Below are positions 1 through 9,402 of a stretch of 64,000 bases of DNA, in pieces. The notes under the pieces were generated by a model that was given only the letters and a program-made list of their open reading frames with translations, was not told where the DNA came from and ran no database searches. The number at the start of each line of letters is the position of its first letter. Within the stretch, counting starts at the first letter, position 1. The stretch comes from Carboxylicivirga fragile (GTDB taxonomy: Bacteria; Bacteroidota; Bacteroidia; Bacteroidales; Marinilabiliaceae): assembly GCA_025499625.1 (NCBI GenBank), contig JAFMVD010000023.1, positions 22,054 through 86,053 of the forward strand, given 5' to 3'. The position numbers were made by a program, and so were the translations under genes.

Positions 1-3000
1 GTTTCAGAACCGGGAGAAGCGCTTGGTTTTGTTGAAACGGTGATGCATGTTAGTCCTTGTAATGGCTTAGATAATGGAGAATTAATAATAGTGCCTTTTG
101 GTGGTTTTAAAATTGATGATACAGATTATCGCATTCAAATAAATGGGCCAGGTACAAATATCGATACGCGTAATACACGTATTGAGTTGGTTGATAGATT
201 ACCAGGTGTTTATACTGTAACTGTTGATGATGCTAGCTCTCCAACAGTTTCGAGAAATATTACAGTTAACGAATATCCACCATTAACAATTACTACAACT
301 AAAGTAAGTGATGTGAATTGTTATGGAACATCAACTGGTGAAATAAATGTCTTAGTTGGTGGAGGTAGTCCAAACGCTTCGGGATATTACTTAGTCGAGA
401 TAGTAAGTGCTGAAGGTTATTACAACTCTAAAGCTGATGTGTTAGAGAATACAGCCTTTAGCTTTTCTAATTTGCCAGTAGGTAATTATACAATTACTGT
501 TACTGACCATGCTGCCGACTTTGACACTAAAGCACCGAATCGTGGTTCTTGTCAGGCGAGCGATGTTAAGTTAATACTTCAGCCAGTTGCTGAAGTGGCC
601 ATTAACTCGCAGGATGGTAGCTCTGCCATTTGTGATGGTGATAATTTTAATTTGGCCTTAACAACAACAAATTGGGATTACGCAACACAAGGTGATTTGC
701 TAGTAACTGTTTACGATGGTTTCACTTATACTGAAGTAACTGTTGATCAAACACCATTTATACATACCGTTTCTCCAAACACTTCTAGAAATTACGAAGT
801 GACTAAGGTGGCTGATCCGATAACGTCGACTTGCTTGAAAGGTACAGGAAGTGGTATAGTTGCGCTTACTGTAAATGGTTTGGCTACGGCTACTATAACA
901 GGATCAAGCGAGGTTTGTGATGGTGGAGAAGTGCAGTTAAGTGTGGCGCTTACAGGTAAAGCACCATGGACGATCACATGGGTGGACGATAATAATGGAA
1001 CAACCTTTACTGAATCAGGTATTCTTACAAGTCCATTTACTTTTACTGATACACCAATAGCTGATGCAAGTTACCGTATTAGTAATGTAACAGATGATAA
1101 TACTTGCGATAATGCAGGAGTCGGTGTTGTAGATGTTATTCTGAATCCAAACCCTTCTGTAAGCTTATCAGGAAGTCAGGATATTTGTATTGGAGATAAT
1201 GCTGTTCTGGTTATTGATCTAGTAACAAATGAAACGCCTTATACCATTACTTACGAAGAAAATGGGGAAGAGAAGCTAATGGGCGTGAGTCCAAGTAGTG
1301 GTTCTACTTATAATTGGACTGTTTCACCAACTGAAACTACAACTTATGTAATTACCAACGTGGTTGATGCTAAGGGTTGTGTTATGCCTACTGGAGCCTT
1401 AATTCAGGCTGTCGTAACGGTTAACCTCTTACCAGGGGATATTACTGCTATTAATAGTACAGACGATACAGACGGAGTTTGTCAATCGGCAACTGGTGTT
1501 ACCTATACCATCGATCCGGTAAGTGATGCTGATGGAGGATATGTTTGGACAGCTCCAGCCAATAGCACCATTATTTCGGGTAATGGAACAATGGCCGTTG
1601 CATTAAACTTTGATGTCAACTTTACAGGAGGTTATCTAAACGTATATCCTACAAATGCATGTGGTGATGGAAAAGTAGTAGAACGTTGGATCCCAGCTAA
1701 ATTATTACCAGAAGCGGTTGGAGCCATTACTGGGCCAAACGAATTCTGTCAAGGATCAACGGATATTACCTTTAGTGTTGATCCTGTTGCTAATGCAACT
1801 AGTTACCGTTGGGAATTACCTACAGGCTTCATTATTCAAGGTGATGACTCAGCAGCAAGCATCTTAGTTAATTTAGATCCTATGTTGGATGTGATTACTG
1901 GTGATGTTAAGGTAACCGCGGTTAATAATTGTGGCGATGGACCTAATACAGCTACTCAAGTGGTTAATGTTTATCCATTACCTACGGCTGATGCAGGAAC
2001 GGATGATCCAAGTCACTGTGGAAATTCATATACATTAAATGCGACTGATCCAACTAGTATCAATGCTGCTTGGTCGGGACAATGGGAAGTTGTTGCCGGA
2101 TATGCTGTAATTGCAAATGTAAATGCACATAATAGTAATGTTACCAATATGAGCAGGGGCGATGTTACTTTCCGTTGGACAGTTACCAACAATAGTACCG
2201 GAGGGCTTAATGATTGTGATGTATACGATGAGGTAACCATTCGAAATAATACTTTATCGGTAACAGCAACAGCAGCTAGCACCAATGTATGTAATGGTTC
2301 AACCTCTTTATCTGGAACGATAATATCAACAGCAAATACAACTGGACTTTGGGAAGCAGTGTTCCCGGTTGGTTCTACAGCTTCGTTCTCGGTGACTGAT
2401 CAGGCTAATACGACTGTAACTAATATGATGCCGGATAGAAATGTATTCCGATGGACATTGATTCAGAATGGTTGTGAAAGCTATGGCGAAGTTGAAGTGA
2501 TTAATAATGAACCGTCAGATGTGATAATTACACAAGGTGCTTCTCTTGCAGTTTGTGATAATCAGGTGACCTTAGATGCTGTGCCTCCTGTTGAAGGAAG
2601 TGGCAAATGGACTTTGGTTAGTGGCTCTGGTGTTATTGATTCACCTAATACGCCATCTACATTAATAACTGGCTTGGATTACGGTGATAATGTATTTAGA
2701 TATACGGTAGATAAGAATGGTTGTGGCAAATACGCTGACATAACTGTTCGTAATAATACTTTACAAGTAGATGCGGGTCCAGATCAAACGGTTTGTGACG
2801 GAACATTGTTATTAGATGCTACAGTGCCTCCATCTGGAGTTACCGGACGTTGGTATATTCCACTTGGAGAAGGTGCAGGCTCATTTGATGATGCATTTTC
2901 ACCAACCGCGACGGTATCAGGTCTTGATTACGGTATTAATAGATTGGTTTGGGAATTAACCCAAGATGGTTGTATAAGTACTGATGAAATAATAATCACT

Positions 3001-6000
3001 AACAATGAACCAACTGAAGCTACGGTAGGTAGTAATCAAGTATTATGTTCTGATGATGCTGTGCTTTCTGGTAATTTACCTAGTGAAGGAACAGGTTTCT
3101 GGTCGATTGTATCAGGATCAGGAGAGTTTGATGATGTAAATGATCCAATTACCACTGTTCGTAAATTACAAGAAGGCGATAATGTATTCCGTTGGAGTAT
3201 TATTAAAAATGGATGTACTTCAAGTGCAGACATAATGATCACTAACCTGCATGTATATGTAAATGCTGGTAAGGATTCTGTTATCTGCGGTAGAACTACA
3301 ACATTGAAAGCAAATACGCCTACTATAGGTACAGGTGAATGGAGTGTCTTACCTGGAGTTGGAGGAGCAACCTTCTCTGATATTAATGATCCACATTCAC
3401 TTGTTGGAGGCCTTCAGAATGGAGCCAACGGTTTTATTTGGAAGATAACATATAGCTCATGTGAGTCGAGAGATACGGTTATTATAAACAACAATACACC
3501 TTATCCGGTAAATGCAGGTACTGATCAAATTATCTTTGGAGGTACCACTTTCCTTAATGCAACACCGGTTACAGCTGGAGTTGGAACTTGGAGTCTAATT
3601 TCAGGAGGTGGTGCCATTGCTGATGCTACAGATCCATATAGTGAAGTGTCAGGATTGCGACGTGGTGACAATGTCTTCCGTTGGACGGTTGATAACGCTG
3701 GTTGTACCGAGTTTGATGATGTGATTATTACTAACGGAGAGACTATTGATGCCGATGCAGGCCTTGACCAGGAAATCTGTGAAGATTATACCATCTTACA
3801 GGCTAACGATCCTGATGTAGGTATTGGAGAATGGTCTGTTGTAACTGGTTCGGGTAAGATCGAATCAATTCACAATCAAAAAACAAGAGTATATGACCTT
3901 GGTCCTGGGGCCAATGTATTCCGTTGGACTATTTATTATACCAACAGTTCTTCAACTGATGACGTAATCATTACTAATAATAAGGTAACCACTGCCAATG
4001 CTGGTCCGGACAGAGAAATTTGTGGTGATAGCTATCAGTTAGAAGCTAATATTCCTGCCATTCCTGCTACAGGTGGAGCCACGTGGTCGATAATTAGTGG
4101 AAGCGGTACTTTTGACGATGAAAAGGATCCGAATACCTTCGTGCGTGGTTTAGCACAAGGTGAGAATGTGTTGAAATATGAGATAGCACAATTAACTTGT
4201 CGCTCAGTAGATACCGTTCGGATTACTAATATGTTGCCTACAACTGCTTATGCTGGTGAGGATGAGGTGATCTGTACCGATTCAATGGAGTTACGACCAA
4301 ATACCCCAACTTTTGGTGTTGGAGAATGGAGAGTAAGTGAAGGATCTGCTGATTTCGTAGGAAACTGGGCGAAAAATCTGGCACCAGGTCGAAACGTGCT
4401 TACATGGGTGATAACATCCGGTAGCTGTGTTTCTAGTGATGATGTGATTATAATTAATAATCAACCATCTACTGCTTTTGCTGGGCAGGATAGAATTATT
4501 TGTGTTGATAATGTTAATTTATCAGCTAATATTCCACAATATGGTGTTGGAACCTGGGAGTTAATAAGCGGATCTGGTATTATAACGGATGTTAGCGATC
4601 CAAATTCGAATGTAACTGGTATAGGCTCTGGTAAAAACCGTTTCCGTTGGACCATTGATAATAATGGTTGTACATCGTCTGATGATGTTGAGATTGCTAA
4701 TAATTACATTCAGTCCGTAGCTGGTTTCGATCAGATTAATTGTGCTGATACTGCATTATTAGAAGCCAATACAGCATTCCCTGGTGAAGGCACATGGGGA
4801 GTTGTTGGAGGTTCTGGTTCAGCTTATTTTGACGAGCCACATAATCCTTATTCGAAGGTTCGAAACCTTGACCAGGGAGATAACGTCTTAACATGGACAA
4901 TCAGTTATGATGGATGTAATTCGGTAAGTAATATTACAATTACTAATAATAACCCAACTAAATCATTGGCTGGGCCAGATCAAGCCTTGTGTATCGAAAA
5001 TGCAGTATTAGCAGGTAATGCACCTACAATTGGTGAGGGAGCATGGTCGGTTCGCGAAGGTTCTGGTGGATTTACAGATATTACCGATCCTTCGAGTGCT
5101 GTTAGTAATCTGGCATTTGGTGATAATATTTTCCGTTGGACAATTACGCATCAGAGTTGTGTGTCAATTGATGATGTTCAAATAAGCTTTAATCGAATTG
5201 ATGCTGCTGTTGGGCCTGATCAACCAATTTGTAGTGATGAAACAATTCTGGAAGCTAATAATGCGAGTCCTGGTGTTGGTACATGGACTGTAATTGGTGG
5301 ATCTAGTCAAGCGGTATTTGATGATCAGAATAATCCAAATACAACGGTTAGAAATTTAGCTAAAGGTGATAATCGCTTGTTATGGACGATTCTTAATAAG
5401 GGATGTGAAACTTCTGCTGAAGTTACCATAACGAATAATTCACCAAGTGATGCTTATGCAGGCAATAGTCAAACTATTTGTGAGGATGTGACGACTTTAG
5501 ATGCCACCGCTGTTTCAATTGGTGTTGGTCGTTGGGAAGTTTTGTCCGGATCGGGTACGATTGCCGATATTAATGATCCTAAAACTGAAGTTACTGGTTT
5601 ATCAAAAGATAATGTATTCAGATGGACGGTACAGAATGGTATTTGTTCATTGTCTGATGAGGTACTTGTAATTAATAATAGACCTCCGGAACCTTATGCA
5701 GGTAAAGATGAAGAGTTGTGTACACCTCAATTAAGGCTTAAAGCGAATCCAATTGATGCTTATCCAGGGGTTACTGGTTTATGGACAATTGAATCTGGTG
5801 CTGGTAATTTTGATGATCCTACAAGCGAATCAGCATTAGTGACCAATTTAAATCCTGGCACGAATGTTCTAAGATGGACATTAACACAAGGTCAGTGTAC
5901 ATTAATGGATGAAATTATCGTAGAGAATAATTCACCTAGTATTGCTAATGCAGGGCCTGATGTATTTGATTGCAGGGACTGGTCACAATTGGATGCTAAT

Positions 6001-7467
6001 GCACCAGAGTATGGTGTTGGTTCCTGGACGGTTGTTTCCGGGCGCGGTGATTTTGAAGATGTAACTGATCCAAAAACTACAGTGCGTAATCTTGGTTTTG
6101 ATGAGAATATCCTAATGTGGTCAATTCAAAATGGTAGTTGTTTCTCTACCGACCAAGTTATAATTACCAATAAGGTACCTGATCAATCTGAAGCTGGTTC
6201 TGATAGAAATACATGTGATGACTACATTGTATTGAACGCGAATAATCCAGTTTCAGGAACAGGAATATGGACCGTGATTAGTGGATCAGGTGATTTCGAA
6301 GACGCTACTAAGTACAATACATTAGTAAACAATCTTGGATTTGGTGAGAATGTGTTCAAATGGACTATTTCTTATGGCGAATCAGGAGAGTGTACAACAG
6401 AAGATGAGGTGAAGATTACAAGTAACCTGGCTAATCCATTTGCCGGAGAAGATGATGTTACCTATGAACCGGAATATGCGATGCAGGCGGCCAATCCTGG
6501 CTCTAGCCTGACTGGTACATGGACCATAGTTGCCGGAGGTGGTACCTTTGATGATGTTAACTTTTTCAATTCAACTGTTCGTGATTTACCAGTAGGTAAG
6601 AGTACATTCCGTTGGACAATTGAAACGGATGGTTGTTCAGCTTATGATGAGGTAACCATTGATTATAGAGAGGTGCCTGAAGCAGGATTTACTGTTGATG
6701 TGAGTGAAGGATGTTATCCTTTGGATGTTAAATTCACGAACTATTCGGTAGGTGGAAGCGTATGGTCATGGGAATTTGGTGATGGTGGCGTATCTGATCA
6801 GCGTAATCCAAGTTATACTTATGAAGATCCAGGAAGATATACAGCTATTTTAACTGTGCAAGGGCCAGATGGTAACGATGCAGTATATAGTGAAATGATT
6901 ACTGTGCATGATCATCCTACGGCTAACTTTAGTGTTGGACCAGAAGTAGTTTATATTCCTGGAGAGTCTGTTAAATGTTACGACTTATCAATTGATGCTG
7001 TTAAGTGGTTCTGGGAGTTTGGCGACGGAAGTAGCTCAGAGGAGCACAATCCATCTTACGAATATCAGGATCCTGGTTTTTACGATATCACTTTAAGGGT
7101 AGAAAGCCAATATGGTTGTGAGGATACCTTTATTCAGGAAGATATTGTTGAAGCTAAGATGAGTGGATTTGTTAGTTTCCCAGATGCTTTTGCTCCTCGT
7201 CCGGGAGGAAATGGTAGTTCAGGTGACATTGGTGAAAGAAATGATGCTATCTTTAAACCTAAGTATAGGGATGTGGAAGAGTATCACATTCAGATATTCA
7301 ACAGATGGGGACAATTAATCTTTGAAAGTCATGATGTTGATGAAGGTTGGGATGGTATGTATCAGAATAAATTAGCGCCGCAAGCCGTTTATGTATTTAA
7401 GGCTTCTGGTAGATTTGTTAATGGTCGTGAATTCCAGGAAACAGGTAGTATATTATTAATAAGATAA
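1..7467 (+). CDS. SprB-like giant T9SS surface protein (5' truncated)
   Basis: The reading frame is open from base 1 with no start, so this is the C-terminal ~2488 residues of a larger cell-surface protein. At about 90-165 (numbered from the first ATG, base 40) there is a SprB-type repeat (NCYGTSTGEI ... LPVGNYTITVTD). Ig-like segments follow to about 650. Then come about 19 tandem units of ~82 residues (bases ~1981-6663), each with AGxDQxxC near the start, GxGxWxxxSGSG in the middle and NVFRWT ... GCxSxDDVxITNN at the end. Two PKD domains follow (WEFGDGG, WEFGDGS). The last ~95 residues match the gliding-motility/T9SS type B sorting domain (FNRWGQLIFES, WDGMYQN, VYVFKASG). It is probably secreted by T9SS and used for adhesion or gliding. 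The family is clear; the ligand is unknown. The PorP/SprF gene follows directly. Confidence 0.9.
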   Translation, partial: VSEPGEALGFVETVMHVSPCNGLDNGELIIVPFGGFKIDDTDYRIQINGPGTNIDTRNTRIELVDRLPGVYTVTVDDASSPTVSRNITVNEYPPLTITTTKVSDVNCYGTSTGEINVLVGGGSPNASGYYLVEIVSAEGYYNSKADVLENTAFSFSNLPVGNYTITVTDHAADFDTKAPNRGSCQASDVKLILQPVAEVAINSQDGSSAICDGDNFNLALTTTNWDYATQGDLLVTVYDGFTYTEVTVDQTPFIHTVSPNTSRNYEVTKVADPITSTCLKGTGSGIVALTVNGLATATITGSSEVCDGGEVQLSVALTGKAPWTITWVDDNNGTTFTESGILTSPFTFTDTPIADASYRISNVTDDNTCDNAGVGVVDVILNPNPSVSLSGSQDICIGDNAVLVIDLVTNETPYTITYEENGEEKLMGVSPSSGSTYNWTVSPTETTTYVITNVVDAKGCVMPTGALIQAVVTVNLLPGDITAINSTDDTDGVCQSATGVTYTIDPVSDADGGYVWTAPANSTIISGNGTMAVALNFDVNFTGGYLNVYPTNACGDGKVVERWIPAKLLPEAVGAITGPNEFCQGSTDITFSVDPVANATSYRWELPTGFIIQGDDSAASILVNLDPMLDVITGDVKVTAVNNCGDGPNTATQVVNVYPLPTADAGTDDPSHCGNSYTLNATDPTSINAAWSGQWEVVAGYAVIANVNAHNSNVTNMSRGDVTFRWTVTNNSTGGLNDCDVYDEVTIRNNTLSVTATAASTNVCNGSTSLSGTIISTANTTGLWEAVFPVGSTASFSVTDQANTTVTNMMPDRNVFRWTLIQNGCESYGEVEVINNEPSDVIITQGASLAVCDNQVTLDAVPPVEGSGKWTLVSGSGVIDSPNTPSTLITGLDYGDNVFRYTVDKNGCGKYADITVRNNTLQVDAGPDQTVCDGTLLLDATVPPSGVTGRWYIPLGEGAGSFDDAFSPTATVSGLDYGINRLVWELTQDGCISTDEIIITNNEPTEATVGSNQVLCSDDAVLSGNLPSEGTGFWSIVSGSGEFDDVNDPITTVRKLQEGDNVFRWSIIKNGCTSSADIMITNLHVYVNAGKDSVICGRTTTLKANTPTIGTGEWSVLPGVGGATFSDINDPHSLVGGLQNGANGFIWKITYSSCESRDTVIINNNTPYPVNAGTDQIIFGGTTFLNATPVTAGVGTWSLISGGGAIADATDPYSEVSGLRRGDNVFRWTVDNAGCTEFDDVIITNGETIDADAGLDQEICEDYTILQANDPDVGIGEWSVVTGSGKIESIHNQKTRVYDLGPGANVFRWTIYYTNSSSTDDVIITNNKVTTANAGPDREICGDSYQLEANIPAIPATGGATWSIISGSGTFDDEKDPNTFVRGLAQGENVLKYEIAQLTCRSVDTVRITNMLPTTAYAGEDEVICTDSMELRPNTPTFGVGEWRVSEGSADFVGNWAKNLAPGRNVLTWVITSGSCVSSDDVIIINNQPSTAFAGQDRIICVDNVNLSANIPQYGVGTWELISGSGIITDVSDPNSNVTGIGSGKNRFRWTIDNNGCTSSDDVEIANNYIQSVAGFDQINCADTALLEANTAFPGEGTWGVVGGSGSAYFDEPHNPYSKVRNLDQGDNVLTWTISYDGCNSVSNITITNNNPTKSLAGPDQALCIENAVLAGNAPTIGEGAWSVREGSGGFTDITDPSSAVSNLAFGDNIFRWTITHQSCVSIDDVQISFNRIDAAVGPDQPICSDETILEANNASPGVGTWTVIGGSSQAVFDDQNNPNTTVRNLAKGDNRLLWTILNKGCETSAEVTITNNSPSDAYAGNSQTICEDVTTLDATAVSIGVGRWEVLSGSGTIADINDPKTEVTGLSKDNVFRWTVQNGICSLSDEVLVINNRPPEPYAGKDEELCTPQLRLKANPIDAYPGVTGLWTIESGAGNFDDPTSESALVTNLNPGTNVLRWTLTQGQCTLMDEIIVENNSPSIANAGPDVFDCRDWSQLDANAPEYGVGSWTVVSGRGDFEDVTDPKTTVRNLGFDENILMWSIQNGSCFSTDQVIITNKVPDQSEAGSDRNTCDDYIVLNANNPVSGTGIWTVISGSGDFEDATKYNTLVNNLGFGENVFKWTISYGESGECTTEDEVKITSNLANPFAGEDDVTYEPEYAMQAANPGSSLTGTWTIVAGGGTFDDVNFFNSTVRDLPVGKSTFRWTIETDGCSAYDEVTIDYREVPEAGFTVDVSEGCYPLDVKFTNYSVGGSVWSWEFGDGGVSDQRNPSYTYEDPGRYTAILTVQGPDGNDAVYSEMITVHDHPTANFSVGPEVVYIPGESVKCYDLSIDAVKWFWEFGDGSSSEEHNPSYEYQDPGFYDITLRVESQYGCEDTFIQEDIVEAKMSGFVSFPDAFAPRPGGNGSSGDIGERNDAIFKPKYRDVEEYHIQIFNRWGQLIFESHDVDEGWDGMYQNKLAPQAVYVFKASGRFVNGREFQETGSILLIR
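1981..6663 (+). repeat. 19 tandem ~246-bp protein-coding repeats in the adhesin
   Basis: I count 19 units averaging about 82 codons. They are diverged at DNA level but share AGxDQ, C, GxGxW, SGSG, NVFRWT and ITNN landmarks. Most units carry two cysteines, one near each end, which suggests one disulfide per Ig-like module. Exceptions: unit 7 lacks the first Cys (DQIIFGG), unit 8 lacks the second (TNSSSTDD), and unit 19 lacks the first. Confidence 0.85.
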
Positions 7468-7502
7468 GCTAATTTTAACCTAAAGTAGTGAATTGCATTT
7501 TT

Positions 7503-8567
7503 ATGAGTAGGTACTCAAAATATATTAAAATATTCATCGTGGCCTTGGTTTGTATGTTTAGCATACAAACTAAGGCACAGGATGTGTCTTTTTCTCAGGT
7601 TTATGCAAATCCGTTATATCTAAGTCCGTCTTTTACGGGACTGTCCAATGGTAGTCGATTGAGTTTAAGTTATCGCGACCAATGGCCGGGTATTCCAAAC
7701 ACCTATCGGACATTTGCTGTTGCTGCGGATCATTTTTTTGAAGATTATAGCAGTGGTGTTGGTGTAATGTTATTACGTGATGATAGTGGTGGTGGTAAAT
7801 TGGTGAAGCAAGATATTAGCGTATTATATGCATATGAATTTGAGGTTTTTCGTGATATATTCGTTCGGCCAGGAATTCAATTTAAATACGCTGAGCGAAA
7901 TATGAATCTGGTAGATGCTGTTTTGCCATCTAATCAAGGTAGTGATGGTGTTTATATACCTGGCAGTGGTAGTGATGCTGAGAATTATAATAAAAAATAC
8001 TTTGATGCAGCTGCATCTGGTATGATTTATAGCGATTATTTTTGGTTTGGTGTTGCAGTGGATAATATCATACGTAACGATATTTCACAAACTGATATTG
8101 AGACCTACAATCCGGTTAAAACATCCATTTATGGAGGATATAAGTACAGTTATTTGGCTGGTCGTAGTAAACGTGAACCTCAAAGTTTAACCTTGGCATT
8201 CAACTATCGCTTGCAACAAGGCTTTAACCAACTAGATATTGGAACCTACTGGTATATTAATCCAATGGAGTTGGGTGTATGGTATCGAGGTCTTCCTTTT
8301 GCATCGCAAGGTGGTCTGCAGAATAACGATGGCTTAATTTTTCTGTTAGGTATTAACCTAGGACCTGTTCGTTTTGCTTATAGCTACGATTTAACCTTAT
8401 CAGAACTCAGTGGATTTAGTAATGGAGCTAATGAAATGAGTTTAATTTACAGGTTTAATCAAATATTTAAACGTAAGAGCAGTCGTGGAGCCATTCCATG
8501 CAGTGCACCAACTTATACCGGTGGTGGCGGTTCGAAATATAAGCGCCGTTCACGTAAGATTTTCTAA
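7503..8567 (+). CDS. PorP/SprF family T9SS outer-membrane protein
   Basis: About 354 residues. A signal peptide (YIKIFIVALVCMFSIQTKAQ) is followed by the family's typical start DVSFSQVYANPLYLSPSFTG and alternating beta-strand pattern ending in a basic tail. PorP/SprF proteins are outer-membrane barrels coded beside type B CTD adhesins; SprF is needed for SprB secretion in Flavobacterium. It lies 35 bp after the adhesin, so the two are probably co-transcribed. A GTG at 7488 is in frame, but the ATG at 7503 places the signal peptide normally and is preferred. Confidence 0.88.
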   Translation: MSRYSKYIKIFIVALVCMFSIQTKAQDVSFSQVYANPLYLSPSFTGLSNGSRLSLSYRDQWPGIPNTYRTFAVAADHFFEDYSSGVGVMLLRDDSGGGKLVKQDISVLYAYEFEVFRDIFVRPGIQFKYAERNMNLVDAVLPSNQGSDGVYIPGSGSDAENYNKKYFDAAASGMIYSDYFWFGVAVDNIIRNDISQTDIETYNPVKTSIYGGYKYSYLAGRSKREPQSLTLAFNYRLQQGFNQLDIGTYWYINPMELGVWYRGLPFASQGGLQNNDGLIFLLGINLGPVRFAYSYDLTLSELSGFSNGANEMSLIYRFNQIFKRKSSRGAIPCSAPTYTGGGGSKYKRRSRKIF

Positions 8568-8680
8568 ATATTCATAAAGATAAAGTGTGTACTGGTGTAA
8601 ACTTGATTGATATTGCTTCATGAACCACTAAGCATTGTCAAAAAAAAAGCACAAATATTTTTATATGATGGGTAATCAAT

Positions 8681-8688
8681 TATATTTG
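8681..8688 (+). promoter_or_regulatory. Bacteroidota -7 box upstream of ompH-like gene
   Basis: TATATTTG matches TAnnTTTG exactly, 42 bp before the start at 8731, after a 113-bp AT-rich gap. A T-rich segment lies about 20 bp upstream, but there is no exact TTTG -33 box. Confidence 0.45.
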
Positions 8689-8730
8689 TTGTCCATAAAA
8701 AATAAGATTTAAAATTCACTAGGGAGAAGT

Positions 8731-9336
8731 ATGAAACAACTATCGACAGTTTTAAATGGCGTATTGTTAATCGCAGTTATTGTATTATTTGTATTACATT
8801 TTTCAGGTCAGAAAGCAAGTGTGGAAGCTGATGGAGAGGGTCAAGCTGTTGCCGAAGGAAGTGCATATCCAGTAGCTTATATAAATACCGATTCACTTTT
8901 ATTGAATTATACCTTTGCAAAAGAAGTTAATGAGCAGTTAATGAATAAAGAAGAGTCTTCTCGTGCTGATTTCAATGAAAAAGCGAAAATTTTTCAACAA
9001 GATGCAATGGCTTTTCAAAATAAGGTTCAAAATAATGGTTTCTTAAGTAGAGAAAGAGCAGAACAAGAGCAAGAAAGATTGGCAAAAGCTGAGCGTTCAT
9101 TGCAGGAATTGAACCAACGCTTAACGAATGAGTTAATGGGTGAGCAGGAAAAATTGAATCGTCAGTTACGCGATACCCTAATTAACTATTTGGATATTTT
9201 TGCGACAGGTAAGCCGTATAAGATGATTTTAAGTAACACTTTAGGAGATAATGTACTTTATGGTGCGAAGGGTGTTGATGTTACTGATCAAATCATTGAA
9301 GGTTTGAATGCTCGTCACGCTGAATCGAAAAAATAA
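8731..9336 (+). CDS. OmpH/Skp family periplasmic chaperone
   Basis: 201 residues. An N-terminal hydrophobic segment (residues ~9-25) acts as a membrane anchor or signal. YPVAYINTDSLLLNY is the usual OmpH core start, and a long charged coiled coil (~70-145) is followed by a short beta/alpha end (MILSNTLGDNVLYG). Skp-type proteins hold outer-membrane proteins in the periplasm during transit. It has its own likely promoter and a strong terminator just downstream, so it appears monocistronic. Its place after a T9SS barrel gene fits envelope work, but no specific client can be read. Confidence 0.85.
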   Translation: MKQLSTVLNGVLLIAVIVLFVLHFSGQKASVEADGEGQAVAEGSAYPVAYINTDSLLLNYTFAKEVNEQLMNKEESSRADFNEKAKIFQQDAMAFQNKVQNNGFLSRERAEQEQERLAKAERSLQELNQRLTNELMGEQEKLNRQLRDTLINYLDIFATGKPYKMILSNTLGDNVLYGAKGVDVTDQIIEGLNARHAESKK

Positions 9337-9354
9337 ATTTATTTTTATTGATAT

Positions 9355-9389
9355 AAAGGCAGAGCTCTTGCGAGTCTCTGCCTTTTTTT
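9355..9389 (+). terminator. Rho-independent terminator after ompH-like gene
   Basis: A 10-bp perfect stem AAAGGCAGAG / CTCTGCCTTT (9355-9364 and 9376-9385) with an 11-nt loop runs into a T tract. It ends 13 bp before the next start. Confidence 0.88.
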
Positions 9390-9402
9390 GTTAATTAAAA
9401 TC

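Noticed and set aside
792..4655. Antisense frames inside the adhesin gene (for example 792-977, 2013-2285, 3036-3242, 4461-4655)
   Set aside because: They lie wholly opposite a well-supported gene with no own motifs, and are explained by the repetitive Thr/Asn/Val codons.
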